From contig CAISIV010000018.1 in assembly GCA_903885555.1 (NCBI GenBank), positions 49,049-113,048 of the forward strand: a stretch of 64,000 bases of DNA, written 5' to 3'. Below the pieces are notes generated by a model. That model worked only from the letters and a program-made list of their open reading frames with translations. It had not been told where the DNA came from and did no database searches. Below, in pieces: positions 34,173-43,708 of this stretch. The position numbers and the translations under genes are program-made. Position 1 is the first letter of the stretch; each line of letters starts with the position of its first letter. This DNA is from an uncultured Hyphomicrobiales bacterium. GTDB lineage: Bacteria; Pseudomonadota; Alphaproteobacteria; Rhizobiales; Xanthobacteraceae.

Positions 34173-35705
34173 ATGAGGCCCGACGACGGCAAAGCGAGAA
34201 TGATGACGATACCGCGCCCGACGCGGCGCGTGATCGCACCCATTCTTCTGGTCGTGCTCTGCTTCTGCGCGCTCTGCGGCTACATTCTGTTTGAAGCGCG
34301 TCGCGCCACTTACGACCGCGCCGCCGACGTCGCCAAGGGCCTCATCACCGCCATCGAAGCGGACATCGGCCGCAACATCGAGACGGTCGATTTATCGCTG
34401 CAAGGCGTCATCGACGGTCTGGCCCTGCCGGAGTTCGACCGGTTCGATCCGATGGTACGCAATATGATCCTGTTCGATCGTTCGGCGACCGCGCGGCACC
34501 TCGGGAAAATGTTCGTGCTCGACGAGACCGGCACGGTGCGGCTCGATTCCAAGGATCTTCACCCATCACCGGTGAATTTGGCGGACCGCGATTATTTCCT
34601 GGCGCACAAGAACGACCCGAACGTCGGGCTCTATATCAGCCGTCCGGTATTCTCGCGCATGAGCAGCGACCGTGTGATCGGCCTGAGCCGCCGCGTCACA
34701 AAAGCCGACGGTTCGTTCGGCGGCATCGTCGTCGCAAGCCTGCGGCTTTCTTATTTCGAGGACATGTTCAAGAAAATATCGCTTGGTCCGGACGGCAGCA
34801 TCACATTGCTGCGCAGCGATGGCGTCGCGCTGATGCGCTGGCCGCAACCCGGCGACTTTATTGGACAGGATCTGCGGCGCGCCAAGCTGTTCGAGGAACT
34901 GTCGCGCGAACGCGACGGCAGATTCGATACCACTTCCGTTACCGACGGTCGCCGGCGCCTGTTCGTCTATAGCCAGATCGCCGACCTGCCGCTGGTCGTC
35001 AGCATCGGGCAATCGACCGCCGACATCTTTTTGCGGTGGAACGAATATGCCTTCGGCATCGTATTCATGATCGCGCTGCTGTGTGCCATTACCTATATGG
35101 TGGTGATGTATCTGATGCATGACCTGCACCGGCGCGGCATCGCGGAAAATCAGCTTTCAATCATGGCCGCCACCGACACTTTAAGCGGTCTGTCCAACCG
35201 CAGGCATTTCAACGAAAGCCTTGCCCGCGAATGGCAACGCGGGATGCGCGACAAGGAGCCGCTGGCTTTGCTGATGATCGATGCCGACCATTTCAAATCC
35301 TACAACGACGTGCACGGCCACCCGGCCGGCGATCACATGATCAGGATCCTGGGTGCGGCGATGACCAGCGCGCTCGAGCGCGGCGGCGACCTCGGTGCGC
35401 GCTATGGCGGCGACGAATTCGCCATTCTGCTGCCCGGCACGTCGGTCGACGGCGCCCGGAGCGTCGCCGGAAAAATCCGCCAGTGCTTCGAAATTCTCTG
35501 TGAAGGCGAAGGCGTCAAGAACCTGGGTTTGAGTATCGGCATCGGCTGCGTCACACCGGTCAAGGGCATGCACGCCAGCGAACTCGTCCTGCTTGCCGAC
35601 CACGCGCTCTATCGCGCCAAGGAGCTTGGCCGCAACCGGACCGAAGCGCTCGAATTGCCGGTTCAACTAGCCGCGGCGCGCCCGGGTCACGAACGCGCCG
35701 CGTGA
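34173..35705 (+). CDS. Membrane diguanylate cyclase with dCache-like sensor and GGDEF domain
   Basis: A 510-residue c-di-GMP synthase. Helix 1 at about 17-40, a periplasmic PAS/Cache sensor (about 45-280, with [20 protein letters not shown] typical of dCache_1), helix 2 about 290-312, then GGDEF domain 335-495. The active site reads GGDEF at 412-416, so it should be catalytic, and RGGD at 403-406, five residues before it, is a product-inhibition I-site. ATG 34173 is preferred (AAAGG 7 bases upstream); GTG 34143 and ATG 34200 are alternatives. Cache domains bind small organic acids or amino acids, fitting the uptake-rich surroundings. Converges with the Bug receptor gene. Confidence 0.92.
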   Translation: MRPDDGKARMMTIPRPTRRVIAPILLVVLCFCALCGYILFEARRATYDRAADVAKGLITAIEADIGRNIETVDLSLQGVIDGLALPEFDRFDPMVRNMILFDRSATARHLGKMFVLDETGTVRLDSKDLHPSPVNLADRDYFLAHKNDPNVGLYISRPVFSRMSSDRVIGLSRRVTKADGSFGGIVVASLRLSYFEDMFKKISLGPDGSITLLRSDGVALMRWPQPGDFIGQDLRRAKLFEELSRERDGRFDTTSVTDGRRRLFVYSQIADLPLVVSIGQSTADIFLRWNEYAFGIVFMIALLCAITYMVVMYLMHDLHRRGIAENQLSIMAATDTLSGLSNRRHFNESLAREWQRGMRDKEPLALLMIDADHFKSYNDVHGHPAGDHMIRILGAAMTSALERGGDLGARYGGDEFAILLPGTSVDGARSVAGKIRQCFEILCEGEGVKNLGLSIGIGCVTPVKGMHASELVLLADHALYRAKELGRNRTEALELPVQLAAARPGHERAA

Positions 35706-35708
35706 TCT

Positions 35709-36677
35709 CTACTGCGCGGTGATGCCGCCTTCCTTGACGACGCGCGTCCATTTCACGATTTCGGTCTTGATGTATTCGTTGAACTCGGCCGAGCTCATCG
35801 AAGCCACCGCCGCGCCTTCGCGGTCGAACTGTGCCTTCAGCTCAGGCGACTCCAACGCCGCCTGCACATCCTTGTAGATCTTCTGGGCCAGCGGCGCCGG
35901 CAGACCGGCGGGCGCGACGATGCCCCACCAGTTATCGGCGACGTAACCGGGCACGCCGGCTTCGGCGATGGTCGGCACATCCGGCAGCACCGGATTGCGC
36001 TTGGCGCCGCCGGTGCCGAGCGCGATGAGCTGGCCGGACTTGATGAAGGGCGTGGTCTGCACCAGCGACGAGAACATGATCTTGACGTGACCCGCGACGA
36101 CGTCCTGCATGGCCGGCCCGCCGCCTTTGTAGGGCACGTGCACGATGTTGACGCCCGCCGTCAGCTTGAACAATTCGGCACCGAGATGCTGGAAGCTGCC
36201 GACACCCGCCGAGGCGTAGTTGAGTTCGCCGGGCTTTTCCTTCGCCAGCTTCAGCAGATCCTTTACCGTCTTGATCGGCGAATCCGGATTAACGACCAGC
36301 ACGTTCGGGCCGGTGGCCAGAATCGAAATCGGCGTGAACGACGTAATCGGATCGTAATGCAGCTTGTACAGCGCCGGATTGACCGCGTGCGCGATCGAGA
36401 TGATGCCGAGTGTGTAGCCGTCGGGCGCCGACACGGCCAAGGCTTCGGTGCCGATCGTGCCGCCGGCGCCGCCGCGGTTGTCGACGTAAACCTGCGCGCC
36501 GATTTTCTCGCTGAGCTGCTTGGCGACCATGCGGCCGACCACGTCGTTGCTGCCACCCGGCGGGAACGGAATGATCAGCTTGATGGGCCGGTTTGGATAA
36601 TCCTGGGCAAAGGCGGGAGCCGCTAGCGCCAGCAGCAATACGGCGGCTTTGATCAGCCGCGACGGCAGGTTCAACAT
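35709..36677 (-). CDS. Bug/TctC-family periplasmic solute-binding receptor
   Basis: A 322-residue receptor of the tripartite tricarboxylate transporter class. Signal peptide 1-24 (LIKAAVLLLALAAPAFAQ), then DYPNRPIKLIIPFPPGGSND near 25-44 and RGGAGGTIGTEALA near 69-82, both Bug hallmarks; these proteins hold carboxylated ligands such as citrate, aspartate, terephthalate or nicotinate. ATG 36677 is chosen because it begins the signal peptide; the frame extends further upstream without a plausible leader. No TctA/TctB permease genes are nearby, as is common for orphan Bug genes, so it would need a permease elsewhere or act as a sensor subunit. Confidence 0.9.
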   Translation of the reverse strand: MLNLPSRLIKAAVLLLALAAPAFAQDYPNRPIKLIIPFPPGGSNDVVGRMVAKQLSEKIGAQVYVDNRGGAGGTIGTEALAVSAPDGYTLGIISIAHAVNPALYKLHYDPITSFTPISILATGPNVLVVNPDSPIKTVKDLLKLAKEKPGELNYASAGVGSFQHLGAELFKLTAGVNIVHVPYKGGGPAMQDVVAGHVKIMFSSLVQTTPFIKSGQLIALGTGGAKRNPVLPDVPTIAEAGVPGYVADNWWGIVAPAGLPAPLAQKIYKDVQAALESPELKAQFDREGAAVASMSSAEFNEYIKTEIVKWTRVVKEGGITAQ

Positions 36678-36823
36678 GATTGCACTCACTTTTGTTTTTA
36701 AGGCTTGTTGGGCGTTATCCTCAGGCCCGATTAAAGGCGATTTCGCGCGCCAAGCCAATACGAGATTGCCAACCCGGCTCCCCGGAAATGGCGACTGAAA
36801 GCGGCCGGTTCGCCCAATTCGGG

Positions 36824-37456
36824 CTAGCGCAGATTCAGCCGCGCCGTCTGCCGGTCGATGACGCCGCGAATCATGATGTTGAAGGCAACCACGATGCGGT
36901 CTTCGTTCTCGGCGGCGCGGCCGATCTCGACACCGTGCGACAGGTAGCTCGGCCACATCACCATGCGGCCTTTTTCCGGCATCGAATAGAAGGTGCTGGA
37001 ATTATGGACGTTCTGCTCGGTGAAATCCGGCTCGATCATGCGCGCGTGCAGGCGCGGATCGCCAAAAATGGTGGGCCCGCAGTTTTTCGGTGTCTTGACG
37101 TAGAAAATGCCGCTCAGCAGGCAATTGGGATGAATGTGCATGTGGTGGCGATGATTGGGGTGCGTGATGTTCGCCCACATATTGGTGATGTAGTGGGACT
37201 CGCGCTTGATCCGATAGACGTTGAGAATCTCATGCGACTCCAGCAGCGCGAGATCGGACAGTTCCTTGAACTCCGGCAGCGTCTGCAGGTCGTCCTGCGA
37301 AATGAAAACCCGGTCCGAATCGCGGGTGCCCTGCCCGGCGGCCTTGAGGTCATACAGCTTCTTCTCGATGCGGTCCGCCACCGACAGATCGGGAATCTGT
37401 CCAGTAAACAGCGCCGTCGGAAACAGCATGTGCATTTCTTTATTGAGCAATTCCAT
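36824..37456 (-). CDS. Putative 2OG-Fe(II) oxygenase (TIGR02466 family)
   Basis: A 210-residue protein matching the TIGR02466/PF13759 double-stranded beta-helix group. Histidines in HPNHRHHMHIHPNCLLSG near residues 98-115 supply one end of the iron site, His in MWPSYLSHGVE near 165-175 the other, and Arg in DRIVVAFNI near 187-195 would bind 2-oxoglutarate. ATG 37456 (MELLNKEMHMLFPTAL) begins the conserved region. Relatives are often next to phage or photosynthesis genes and lack assigned substrates. It diverges from the molybdenum hydroxylase operon across 171 bases that include a repeated operator-like motif. Confidence 0.82.
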   Translation of the reverse strand: MELLNKEMHMLFPTALFTGQIPDLSVADRIEKKLYDLKAAGQGTRDSDRVFISQDDLQTLPEFKELSDLALLESHEILNVYRIKRESHYITNMWANITHPNHRHHMHIHPNCLLSGIFYVKTPKNCGPTIFGDPRLHARMIEPDFTEQNVHNSSTFYSMPEKGRMVMWPSYLSHGVEIGRAAENEDRIVVAFNIMIRGVIDRQTARLNLR

Positions 37457-37594
37457 ATCGGTCCCCGGACAGCTGCGTGGATTGAACGGCCGCGACACTA
37501 ATTGAAAGACGACAACCCTGCTACTGAGGGGCCGGACGCTTTGTCCTTGCTACGCCCATGCGCCCGTTTGACAATTCGGCGCCGTGGCATATCG

Positions 37595-37607
37595 TTTGCA
37601 TACATAT
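37595..37607 (+). promoter_or_regulatory. Operator-like motif, copy A (upstream of molybdenum hydroxylase operon)
   Basis: TTTGCATACATAT, one of three copies in the window matching TTTGYAYACAWAT. It ends 20 bases before the FAD-subunit ATG and overlaps TATAAT (37605-37610), a good -10 hexamer, so a bound protein would probably block transcription. Confidence 0.5.
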
Positions 37608-37627
37608 AATCGGACCGAAACCGCCGC

Positions 37628-38485
37628 ATGAAACCCGCGCCCTTCATCCGCCACGTGCCGAAAACGCTCGATGAGGCGCTGAAAGTGCTCGCCGAAGTGG
37701 CGCCCGAGGATGGCCGGATTCTCGCCGGCGGGCAGAGCCTGGTGCCGATCATGGCGTTCCGGCTGGCAAAGCCGGCGCATCTGGTCGACATCAACGAAGT
37801 CGAGGGGCTCGACCGACTCCATAGCGACGGCAAGACCCTGAGCATCGGCGCGCGGGTTCGGCATGGCGCCTTTCACAAGAACGTCGTCGATAATCCGCTC
37901 GGCAAGCTGCTGACCTTCGTCGGGCACCACATCGCGCATTATCCGATCCGCATGCGCGGCACCTTCTGCGGCAGCTTGGCACACGCCGACCCGTCGTCGG
38001 AATGGTGTCTGGTGTCGGCCACGCTCGATGCCACCATGATCGCCAAGAGCGCGCGCGGCGAGCGTACGATCAAGGCCACGGATTATTTCCAAGGCATCAT
38101 GTCGACAGCTTTGGCCGAGGACGAGTTGCTGGCGGAGGTTCGCCTGCCCTTGCTCGCGGCCGACGCCAAATTCGGCTTCAACGAATTCAGCCGCCGCGCC
38201 GGCGATTTCGCCATGAGCGCGTCGCTGGTCACGTACACTGTGAAGAACGGCAAGATTGCCGACGCCCATGTTGGTGTCGGCGGCGCAGAGCCGAGCCCGC
38301 GCCGTATTGCCGAGGCCGAAACAGCGCTCAATGGCCAGACGCCAGGCGATGCCGCGTTCCGTGCCGCCGCCGAAGCTGCCGCAAGCGCCATCGAGCCGCT
38401 GGAAGATCACCAGACCACCGGCGAATACCGGCGCGATCTGGTGCGCGCGGTGGTGCGGCGCGCGCTGGAAAATTCTCAATCATGA
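37628..38485 (+). CDS. Molybdenum hydroxylase FAD-binding subunit (CoxM-like)
   Basis: A 285-residue medium subunit of the xanthine dehydrogenase/CO dehydrogenase family. FAD-binding motifs: AGGQSLVPIMAFRL near residues 37-50 and GSLAHADPSSEW near 117-128; the C-terminal CO_deh_flav_C domain runs about 175-280. It passes electrons from the Fe-S subunit to an acceptor. No clear Shine-Dalgarno precedes ATG 37628, and the leader from the predicted -10 box is short. The gene overlaps the first large subunit by 4 bases (ATGA). Confidence 0.92.
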   Translation: MKPAPFIRHVPKTLDEALKVLAEVAPEDGRILAGGQSLVPIMAFRLAKPAHLVDINEVEGLDRLHSDGKTLSIGARVRHGAFHKNVVDNPLGKLLTFVGHHIAHYPIRMRGTFCGSLAHADPSSEWCLVSATLDATMIAKSARGERTIKATDYFQGIMSTALAEDELLAEVRLPLLAADAKFGFNEFSRRAGDFAMSASLVTYTVKNGKIADAHVGVGGAEPSPRRIAEAETALNGQTPGDAAFRAAAEAAASAIEPLEDHQTTGEYRRDLVRAVVRRALENSQS

Positions 38486-40833
38486 GCGCCCCGGAAACCA
38501 AAGGCACCGGGCTGAAATGGGTCGGCCGCGCCATCCGCCGGCTGGAAGATCCGGCACTGGTGCGCGGCCAGGGCCACTTCACCGCCGATCTCTCTGCGAC
38601 GCATTGGGTACGCTTCGTGCGGAGCGCGGATGCTGCCGGGAAGATCGTCAACATCGGCAAGCCCGGCGGGAAAATGGTGATCACCGCCGCGGATCTGACG
38701 GGCGTGAAAAAGATCACGCCCATGCTGCACAAGTTCTCCTACCGGCCGATCGGCCAGCCGATTCTCGCCGACGGCGTGGTGCGCTTTGTCGGCGAAGCGG
38801 TGGCCGCCGTCGTCGCGCCGAGTGAAGAAGAAGCCGAAGACATCGCCGATCTGGTCGAGATCGAGATCGACGCCACCGCGCCGCTCACCGATGCCCGCGA
38901 TGCATTGAAAACCGGCGCACCGCAAATTCATGCCGAAGCGCCCGGCAACATCATCCTCGAAGGCAAGGTCAAGACGCCCGGCTTCGACGCGGTCTGGGAT
39001 GGCGCCGCGAAGACCATCATGCTCGACGCGCGCTCGCATCGCCAGAACGCCACGCCGATGGAAGCGCGCGCCGGCCACGCCGTCTATGACGCCGCCTCAG
39101 GCCGCGTGACATTGAACTGCACAACGCAGATGCCGCATTTGATGCGCACCGCCATCGCGGACGTGCTCGGCATGCCGGAGTCGGATCTGCGCGTCATCGC
39201 GCCCGATGTCGGCGGCGGCTTCGGCCAGAAGATGTCGCTGTGCGCCGAATATGTCGTGCTGGTCTGGCTGGCGCGCAAACTGAAATCGTCCGTGGCCTGG
39301 ACCGAAGACCGCCGTGAAAATCTGATCGCCTCGTTTCATTCGCGCGACCAGTACATCACGCTGGAAGCCGCCTTCGACAAGGACGCCAAACTGTTGGCGC
39401 TGCGCGCCGACGTCGTCTCCAACATCGGCGCCTATTCCTGCTTCCCCACCACCAGCGGCGTCGAACCGCTGATGGCGATGGCGGAAATGCCCGGCCCCTA
39501 CGACGTGCAGCAGTATCAATGCTTGGCGCGCGGCGTCATAACCAATACCTGCACCATGGCGGCCTATCGCGGCGTGTCTCGGCCGGTCATCACCTTCACG
39601 CTCGAACGGTTGATGGACAAGGCGGCCCTGGCCTTCGGCATCGACCCGGTCGACATCCGCCGCCGCAACCTGATCGACAAATTTCCTTACAAGTCAGCGA
39701 TGGGGCTGGAATACGACGAGGCGACCTATAAAGAAACGCTGGAGATGGCCGTGAAGGCCATCGACGTGCCGGCGTTCCGCGCCCGGCAGAAGGCGGCGCG
39801 CGCCAAAGGCCAATATCTCGGCATCGGCTTCGCGACCTTCTCCGAGCGCACCGGTTATGGCAGTCCCGCCTTTGCGGCGCGCGGCATGGAGATCACGCCC
39901 GGCTGGGAGACGGTTCATCTCACCATCGATCCGTCCGGCTTCGTCGAGGCGCGCATCGGCTCGTCGCCGCACGGCCAGGGCCTGCGCACCACGCTGGCGC
40001 AGATCATCGCCGACGAAATCGGCGTCACGCCCGACATCATCAAGGTCATCCACGGCGACACCGACACTTCTCCCTATGGTTGGGGCACTTTCGCCAGCCG
40101 TTCGCTGGTGATTTCCGGCGGCGCTACGCTGATTGCGGCGCGGAAAATCCGGGCGAAGCTGATCAAGATCGCCAGCCATCTGCTGGAAGCCGCGCCCGAG
40201 GACATCGTGCTGGAAGCGGGCAGCGCCAAGGTGGCCGGCACCGACCGCTCCATCACCATCGCAAAAATGGCGCGCGAGGCCTACACGCAGACCCACAAGT
40301 TCAAGGGCGAGATCGAGCCCGGCATGACCGAGAGCGGTACTTACGATCCGCCGGGCACTTTCTCCAACGCCTGCCACGTCGCCATTGTCGAAGTCGACAC
40401 CGAGACCGGGCACGTCAGGATGGAGAAGTTTCTCGTTGCCGAAGACGCCGGCAAGATCATTAATCCGATGATCGCCGACGGCCAGGTGCATGGCGGCATC
40501 GCGCAAGGCATCGGCAACGCGCTGCTGGAAGAGATCATCTACGACGACAATGGCGGCATTCTCACCGCCAATCTCGCCGACTACATGCCGCCGACCGCGC
40601 GTGAAATTCCGGAAATCGAGTTGCATCATATCGAAACGCCGAGCACGCAGTCGATCACCAAGGCCAAGGGGCTGGGCGAAGGCGGCTGCATCGGCGCGCC
40701 GGCCGCGATCATCAACGCCATCAACGATGCGCTGACGCCCTTTGGCGTGGGGATCGACGAGATCCCGGCGACGCCGCAGCGCATCCGCGCGGCGCTGCGC
40801 GAAGTAGAGAAAGCCGCAAGGAAAACGGCATGA
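38482..40833 (+). CDS. Molybdenum hydroxylase large (molybdopterin-binding) subunit 1
   Basis: A 783-residue CoxL/XdhB-type catalytic subunit. The N-terminal a/b hammerhead domain begins KWVGRAIRRLEDPALVRGQG near 10-29. The Moco pocket includes DVGGGFGQKMS near 243-253, the active-site loop AYRGVSRP near 360-367 (not the AYRCSFR of true CO dehydrogenase) and the catalytic Glu in GLGEGGCIGAP near 731-741. Therefore CO oxidation is unlikely and hydroxylation of an aromatic or N-heterocyclic substrate is more probable. ATG 38482 overlaps the previous stop; the upstream in-frame extension lies in that gene. Overlaps the Fe-S subunit by 4 bases. Confidence 0.92.
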   Translation: MSAPETKGTGLKWVGRAIRRLEDPALVRGQGHFTADLSATHWVRFVRSADAAGKIVNIGKPGGKMVITAADLTGVKKITPMLHKFSYRPIGQPILADGVVRFVGEAVAAVVAPSEEEAEDIADLVEIEIDATAPLTDARDALKTGAPQIHAEAPGNIILEGKVKTPGFDAVWDGAAKTIMLDARSHRQNATPMEARAGHAVYDAASGRVTLNCTTQMPHLMRTAIADVLGMPESDLRVIAPDVGGGFGQKMSLCAEYVVLVWLARKLKSSVAWTEDRRENLIASFHSRDQYITLEAAFDKDAKLLALRADVVSNIGAYSCFPTTSGVEPLMAMAEMPGPYDVQQYQCLARGVITNTCTMAAYRGVSRPVITFTLERLMDKAALAFGIDPVDIRRRNLIDKFPYKSAMGLEYDEATYKETLEMAVKAIDVPAFRARQKAARAKGQYLGIGFATFSERTGYGSPAFAARGMEITPGWETVHLTIDPSGFVEARIGSSPHGQGLRTTLAQIIADEIGVTPDIIKVIHGDTDTSPYGWGTFASRSLVISGGATLIAARKIRAKLIKIASHLLEAAPEDIVLEAGSAKVAGTDRSITIAKMAREAYTQTHKFKGEIEPGMTESGTYDPPGTFSNACHVAIVEVDTETGHVRMEKFLVAEDAGKIINPMIADGQVHGGIAQGIGNALLEEIIYDDNGGILTANLADYMPPTAREIPEIELHHIETPSTQSITKAKGLGEGGCIGAPAAIINAINDALTPFGVGIDEIPATPQRIRAALREVEKAARKTA

Positions 40834-41309
40834 GTGAAAAGACAGACATCACACTGACCATCAACGGCAACGACCACGCCATCAAGGTCGAGCCGCGCCG
40901 TACGCTGGTGGACGCCATCCGCGAGGATTGCGGGCAGACCGGCACGCACATCGGCTGCGAGCATGGCATCTGCGGCGCCTGCACCGTGATCGTCGACGGC
41001 GAACCGGTGCGCTCCTGCCTGATGTTTGCCGTACAGGCGGCGGGCAAGAAAATCCGCACCGTCGAAGGCCTCGCCACAGACGACACACTGCATCCGATGC
41101 AGCAGGCCTTCATGGACCACCACGGCCTGCAGTGCGGCTTCTGCACACCGGGCTTCCTGATGCTGGCGGTCGGCGTGCTGGAGCGCGAGCCCAACATCAG
41201 CGACGACGACCTGCTCGACGTGCTGTCGTCGAATCTGTGCCGCTGCACCGGCTATCAAGGCATCATCAAAGCCGTGCGCGCGGCCGCGATCGAGATGCGC
41301 GGGAAATGA
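40830..41309 (+). CDS. Molybdenum hydroxylase 2Fe-2S subunit (CoxS-like)
   Basis: A 159-residue small subunit with two [2Fe-2S] clusters. Plant-ferredoxin-type cluster ligands are Cys43, Cys48, Cys51 and Cys63; the second cluster uses Cys102, Cys105, Cys137 and Cys139 in QCGFCTPG and LCRCTG. It relays electrons from the molybdenum centre to the FAD subunit. It is bracketed by two large-subunit genes, overlapping each by 4 bases, and is the only Fe-S subunit gene in the operon, so both large subunits presumably share it. Confidence 0.94.
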   Translation: MSEKTDITLTINGNDHAIKVEPRRTLVDAIREDCGQTGTHIGCEHGICGACTVIVDGEPVRSCLMFAVQAAGKKIRTVEGLATDDTLHPMQQAFMDHHGLQCGFCTPGFLMLAVGVLEREPNISDDDLLDVLSSNLCRCTGYQGIIKAVRAAAIEMRGK

Positions 41310-43561
41310 CAGAGAAATTCGTCGGACGTTCCGTTCCGCGATTGGAAGACCGGCCTCTTTTGACCGGCCAGGGCAAGTTTGCCGCCGACGTTTGCTTTCG
41401 CGGTCAGTGGACCATGCGCGTGGTGCGCTCGCCTATCGCGCACGGCACGATCAAGTCGATCGACGCCAGTGCCGCGCTGGCGCTGCCCGGCGTTCATGCG
41501 GTGTGGACCGCCGACGACGTCGCGCACATCCCGCCGATCCCGTTCCGCCTTACCGGCTTGAAGGCGCTGGAGCCGTACCGGCAGCCGGTGCTGGCGAGTA
41601 ACACCGTGCGCTACGTCGGCGAGCCGGTCGCGGTTGTGTTCGCGGACGATCAATATGTCGCCGAAGACGCCGCCGATCTGGTCGAGCTCGATATAGAACC
41701 TCTTCCGGCTCTGACCGACGCCACGGACGAAGCGGGAATTTACGAAGCGGGCCTGACCACAGAGCCGAGTGTCGTTCGCAAAGGCTACGGCGACATCGAC
41801 GTCGCCTTCCGCAACGCCCACGCCGTCGTTTCGCTGGAGCTTTCGGTCGGTCGCCACACCGGCGTGCCGATGGAGACGCGCGGCGCCATCGCGCGCTACG
41901 ACGCCGCCCGCGACGTGCTGGAAATGCATGGCGCGGCCAAGGTGCCGCACTGGAATCGCGACACCATGGCGAAAATGCTGGGACGGAAAAGAGATTCCGT
42001 CCAGCTTTACGAGGGCCACGTCGGCGGCGGCTTCGGCATTCGCGGCGAAATCTATCCGGAGGACGTGCTGGTCTGTGCCGCCGCGCTCAAGTTCAAGAAG
42101 CCGATCAAGTGGATCGAAGACCGTCGCGAGCATCTCATCGCCGCCAACCATTCGCGCCAACAGCGCCACAAAATCAGAGCCGCCATCGACGCTGATGGGC
42201 TCATCCTCGGCATCGACAACGAGTTTTTCCACGACAACGGCGCCTACATGCGCACGCACGCGGCAACGGTGCCCGATCTCGCCGCCGCCATGCTGCCGGG
42301 ACCGTACAAGGTGCCGGCCTATCGCGCCGTGGGCCACATACGGCTGACCAACAAAACGCCCTGCGGCACCTATCGCGCGCCCGGCCGCTACGAGAGCACG
42401 TTCGTGCGCGAAAGGTTGCTGGACGCCATCGCGGCCAAGGTCGGCGTCGACACCGTCGAAATCCGCCGCCGCAATCTGATCGGCAAGACGGCGATGCCCT
42501 ATACGCTCGGGCTCGAAACGCTCGGCACCCATATCGTCTACGACTCCGGCGACTACGCAAGACTGCTCGACAAGGCGCTGGCCGCCGCCGACTGGCCGAA
42601 ATTGCAAACCGATTTACGCGCGCGCCGTGCCAAAGGCGAAAAAGTCGGCTGTGGCGTCGCCATGTTCGTCGAGAAAAGCGGCCTCGGCCCGTTCGACACC
42701 GTGCGCGTTGAAGTCAAAGCGACCGGTGGCGTCGAAGTCATCACCGGCGTTGCCTCGATCGGGCAAGGCGTCGAAACCGTCATCGCGCAGATCTGCGCCG
42801 ATGCACTGGGTGTCGATTACAAGACGATCAACGTCATCCACGGCCAGACCGACCGCATCGACAAAGGCATGGGCGCCTTCGCTTCGCGCGTCACCGTGAT
42901 GTGCGGCGAAGCGACAAGGCTTGCCGCTACCAAATTGCGCGACAAGGCGCTGAATCACGCCGCACAACTGATGCAAACCAGCGCCGACAGACTCGACATT
43001 ATCGACGGCGATGTCGTGCGCATTGGCGGCGGTCCGTCCATGCCGCTCAGCGAAGTCGCCCGCGCGCTGCCGGAGGGCCTAAACGCCGAAGACACGTTTG
43101 AGTCCGCGCACATGGTCTACCCCTACGGCGTCCACGTCGCCGCCGTGCGTGTCGATCCGGAAACCGGCGGCGTGGCGATCGAGCGTTATGTCATGGCCTA
43201 CGACATCGGCAAGGCGGTGAACCCGAAGCTGGTCGAGGGCCAGATCGCCGGCGGCCTCGCGCAAGGCATCGGCGGCGCGCTGCTCGAGGAGTTTCTCTAC
43301 GACGACAGCGGCGAGCCGCTGTCGGTGACCTTCGCCGACTATCTTATGCCGACGGCGCACGAAGTTCCGCCCTCCACCATCCTCATTACCGAGGATGCGC
43401 CAAGCCCGCTCAATCCGCTGGGCCTGAAGGGCGCCGGAGAAGGCGGCACCAATCCGGTCGGTGCCGTGATTGCGTCCGCCATCGATGACGCCATCGGCAT
43501 CCCCGGCGCCGTCACCGTATTGCCGGTGACGCCGCAGCGTCTGAAGGCCCTTCTCAAGTAG
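41306..43561 (+). CDS. Molybdenum hydroxylase large (molybdopterin-binding) subunit 2
   Basis: A 751-residue CoxL/XdhB-type subunit, clearly a distant paralogue of subunit 1 and not a duplicate. N-terminus FVGRSVPRLEDRPLLTGQGK near 5-24, Moco motif GHVGGGFGIRGEIYPED near 237-253, active-site loop GTYRAPGRYE near 354-363 and catalytic Glu in KGAGEGGTNPVGA near 711-723. The loop differs from both CO dehydrogenase forms and from subunit 1. ATG 41306 overlaps the Fe-S gene by 4 bases. No maturation genes (coxDEFG, xdhC) follow. It could be a second catalytic chain with its own substrate or form a mixed complex. Confidence 0.92.
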   Translation: MTEKFVGRSVPRLEDRPLLTGQGKFAADVCFRGQWTMRVVRSPIAHGTIKSIDASAALALPGVHAVWTADDVAHIPPIPFRLTGLKALEPYRQPVLASNTVRYVGEPVAVVFADDQYVAEDAADLVELDIEPLPALTDATDEAGIYEAGLTTEPSVVRKGYGDIDVAFRNAHAVVSLELSVGRHTGVPMETRGAIARYDAARDVLEMHGAAKVPHWNRDTMAKMLGRKRDSVQLYEGHVGGGFGIRGEIYPEDVLVCAAALKFKKPIKWIEDRREHLIAANHSRQQRHKIRAAIDADGLILGIDNEFFHDNGAYMRTHAATVPDLAAAMLPGPYKVPAYRAVGHIRLTNKTPCGTYRAPGRYESTFVRERLLDAIAAKVGVDTVEIRRRNLIGKTAMPYTLGLETLGTHIVYDSGDYARLLDKALAAADWPKLQTDLRARRAKGEKVGCGVAMFVEKSGLGPFDTVRVEVKATGGVEVITGVASIGQGVETVIAQICADALGVDYKTINVIHGQTDRIDKGMGAFASRVTVMCGEATRLAATKLRDKALNHAAQLMQTSADRLDIIDGDVVRIGGGPSMPLSEVARALPEGLNAEDTFESAHMVYPYGVHVAAVRVDPETGGVAIERYVMAYDIGKAVNPKLVEGQIAGGLAQGIGGALLEEFLYDDSGEPLSVTFADYLMPTAHEVPPSTILITEDAPSPLNPLGLKGAGEGGTNPVGAVIASAIDDAIGIPGAVTVLPVTPQRLKALLK

Positions 43562-43708
43562 CGCCCTGCCCACGCGCGATGCTGCAGAGCGGCAAAAGAC
43601 AACCATTCATTGACAATGCCGCACCCTCAATGGGAGGCTCAAAGAAAAAGGACGCCGGCCTCGCACAGCCGAAGGGTCCTTCAACAAACAAAAGATCGGG
43701 GAGCCCAA

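Noticed and set aside
37568-37610. TTGACA (37568-37573) with TATAAT (37605-37610) as a standard sigma-70 promoter
   Set aside because: The 31-base spacing is far from the usual 16-18; only the -10 element is kept as suggestive.
38002-38481. In-frame upstream extension of molybdenum hydroxylase subunit 1
   Set aside because: This part lies fully inside the FAD-subunit gene and reads as Arg/His-rich noise; ATG 38482 starts the conserved domain.
38482-40833. Calling the operon a carbon monoxide dehydrogenase
   Set aside because: Neither large subunit has the AYRCSFR loop of form I CO dehydrogenase, and coxDEFG are absent.
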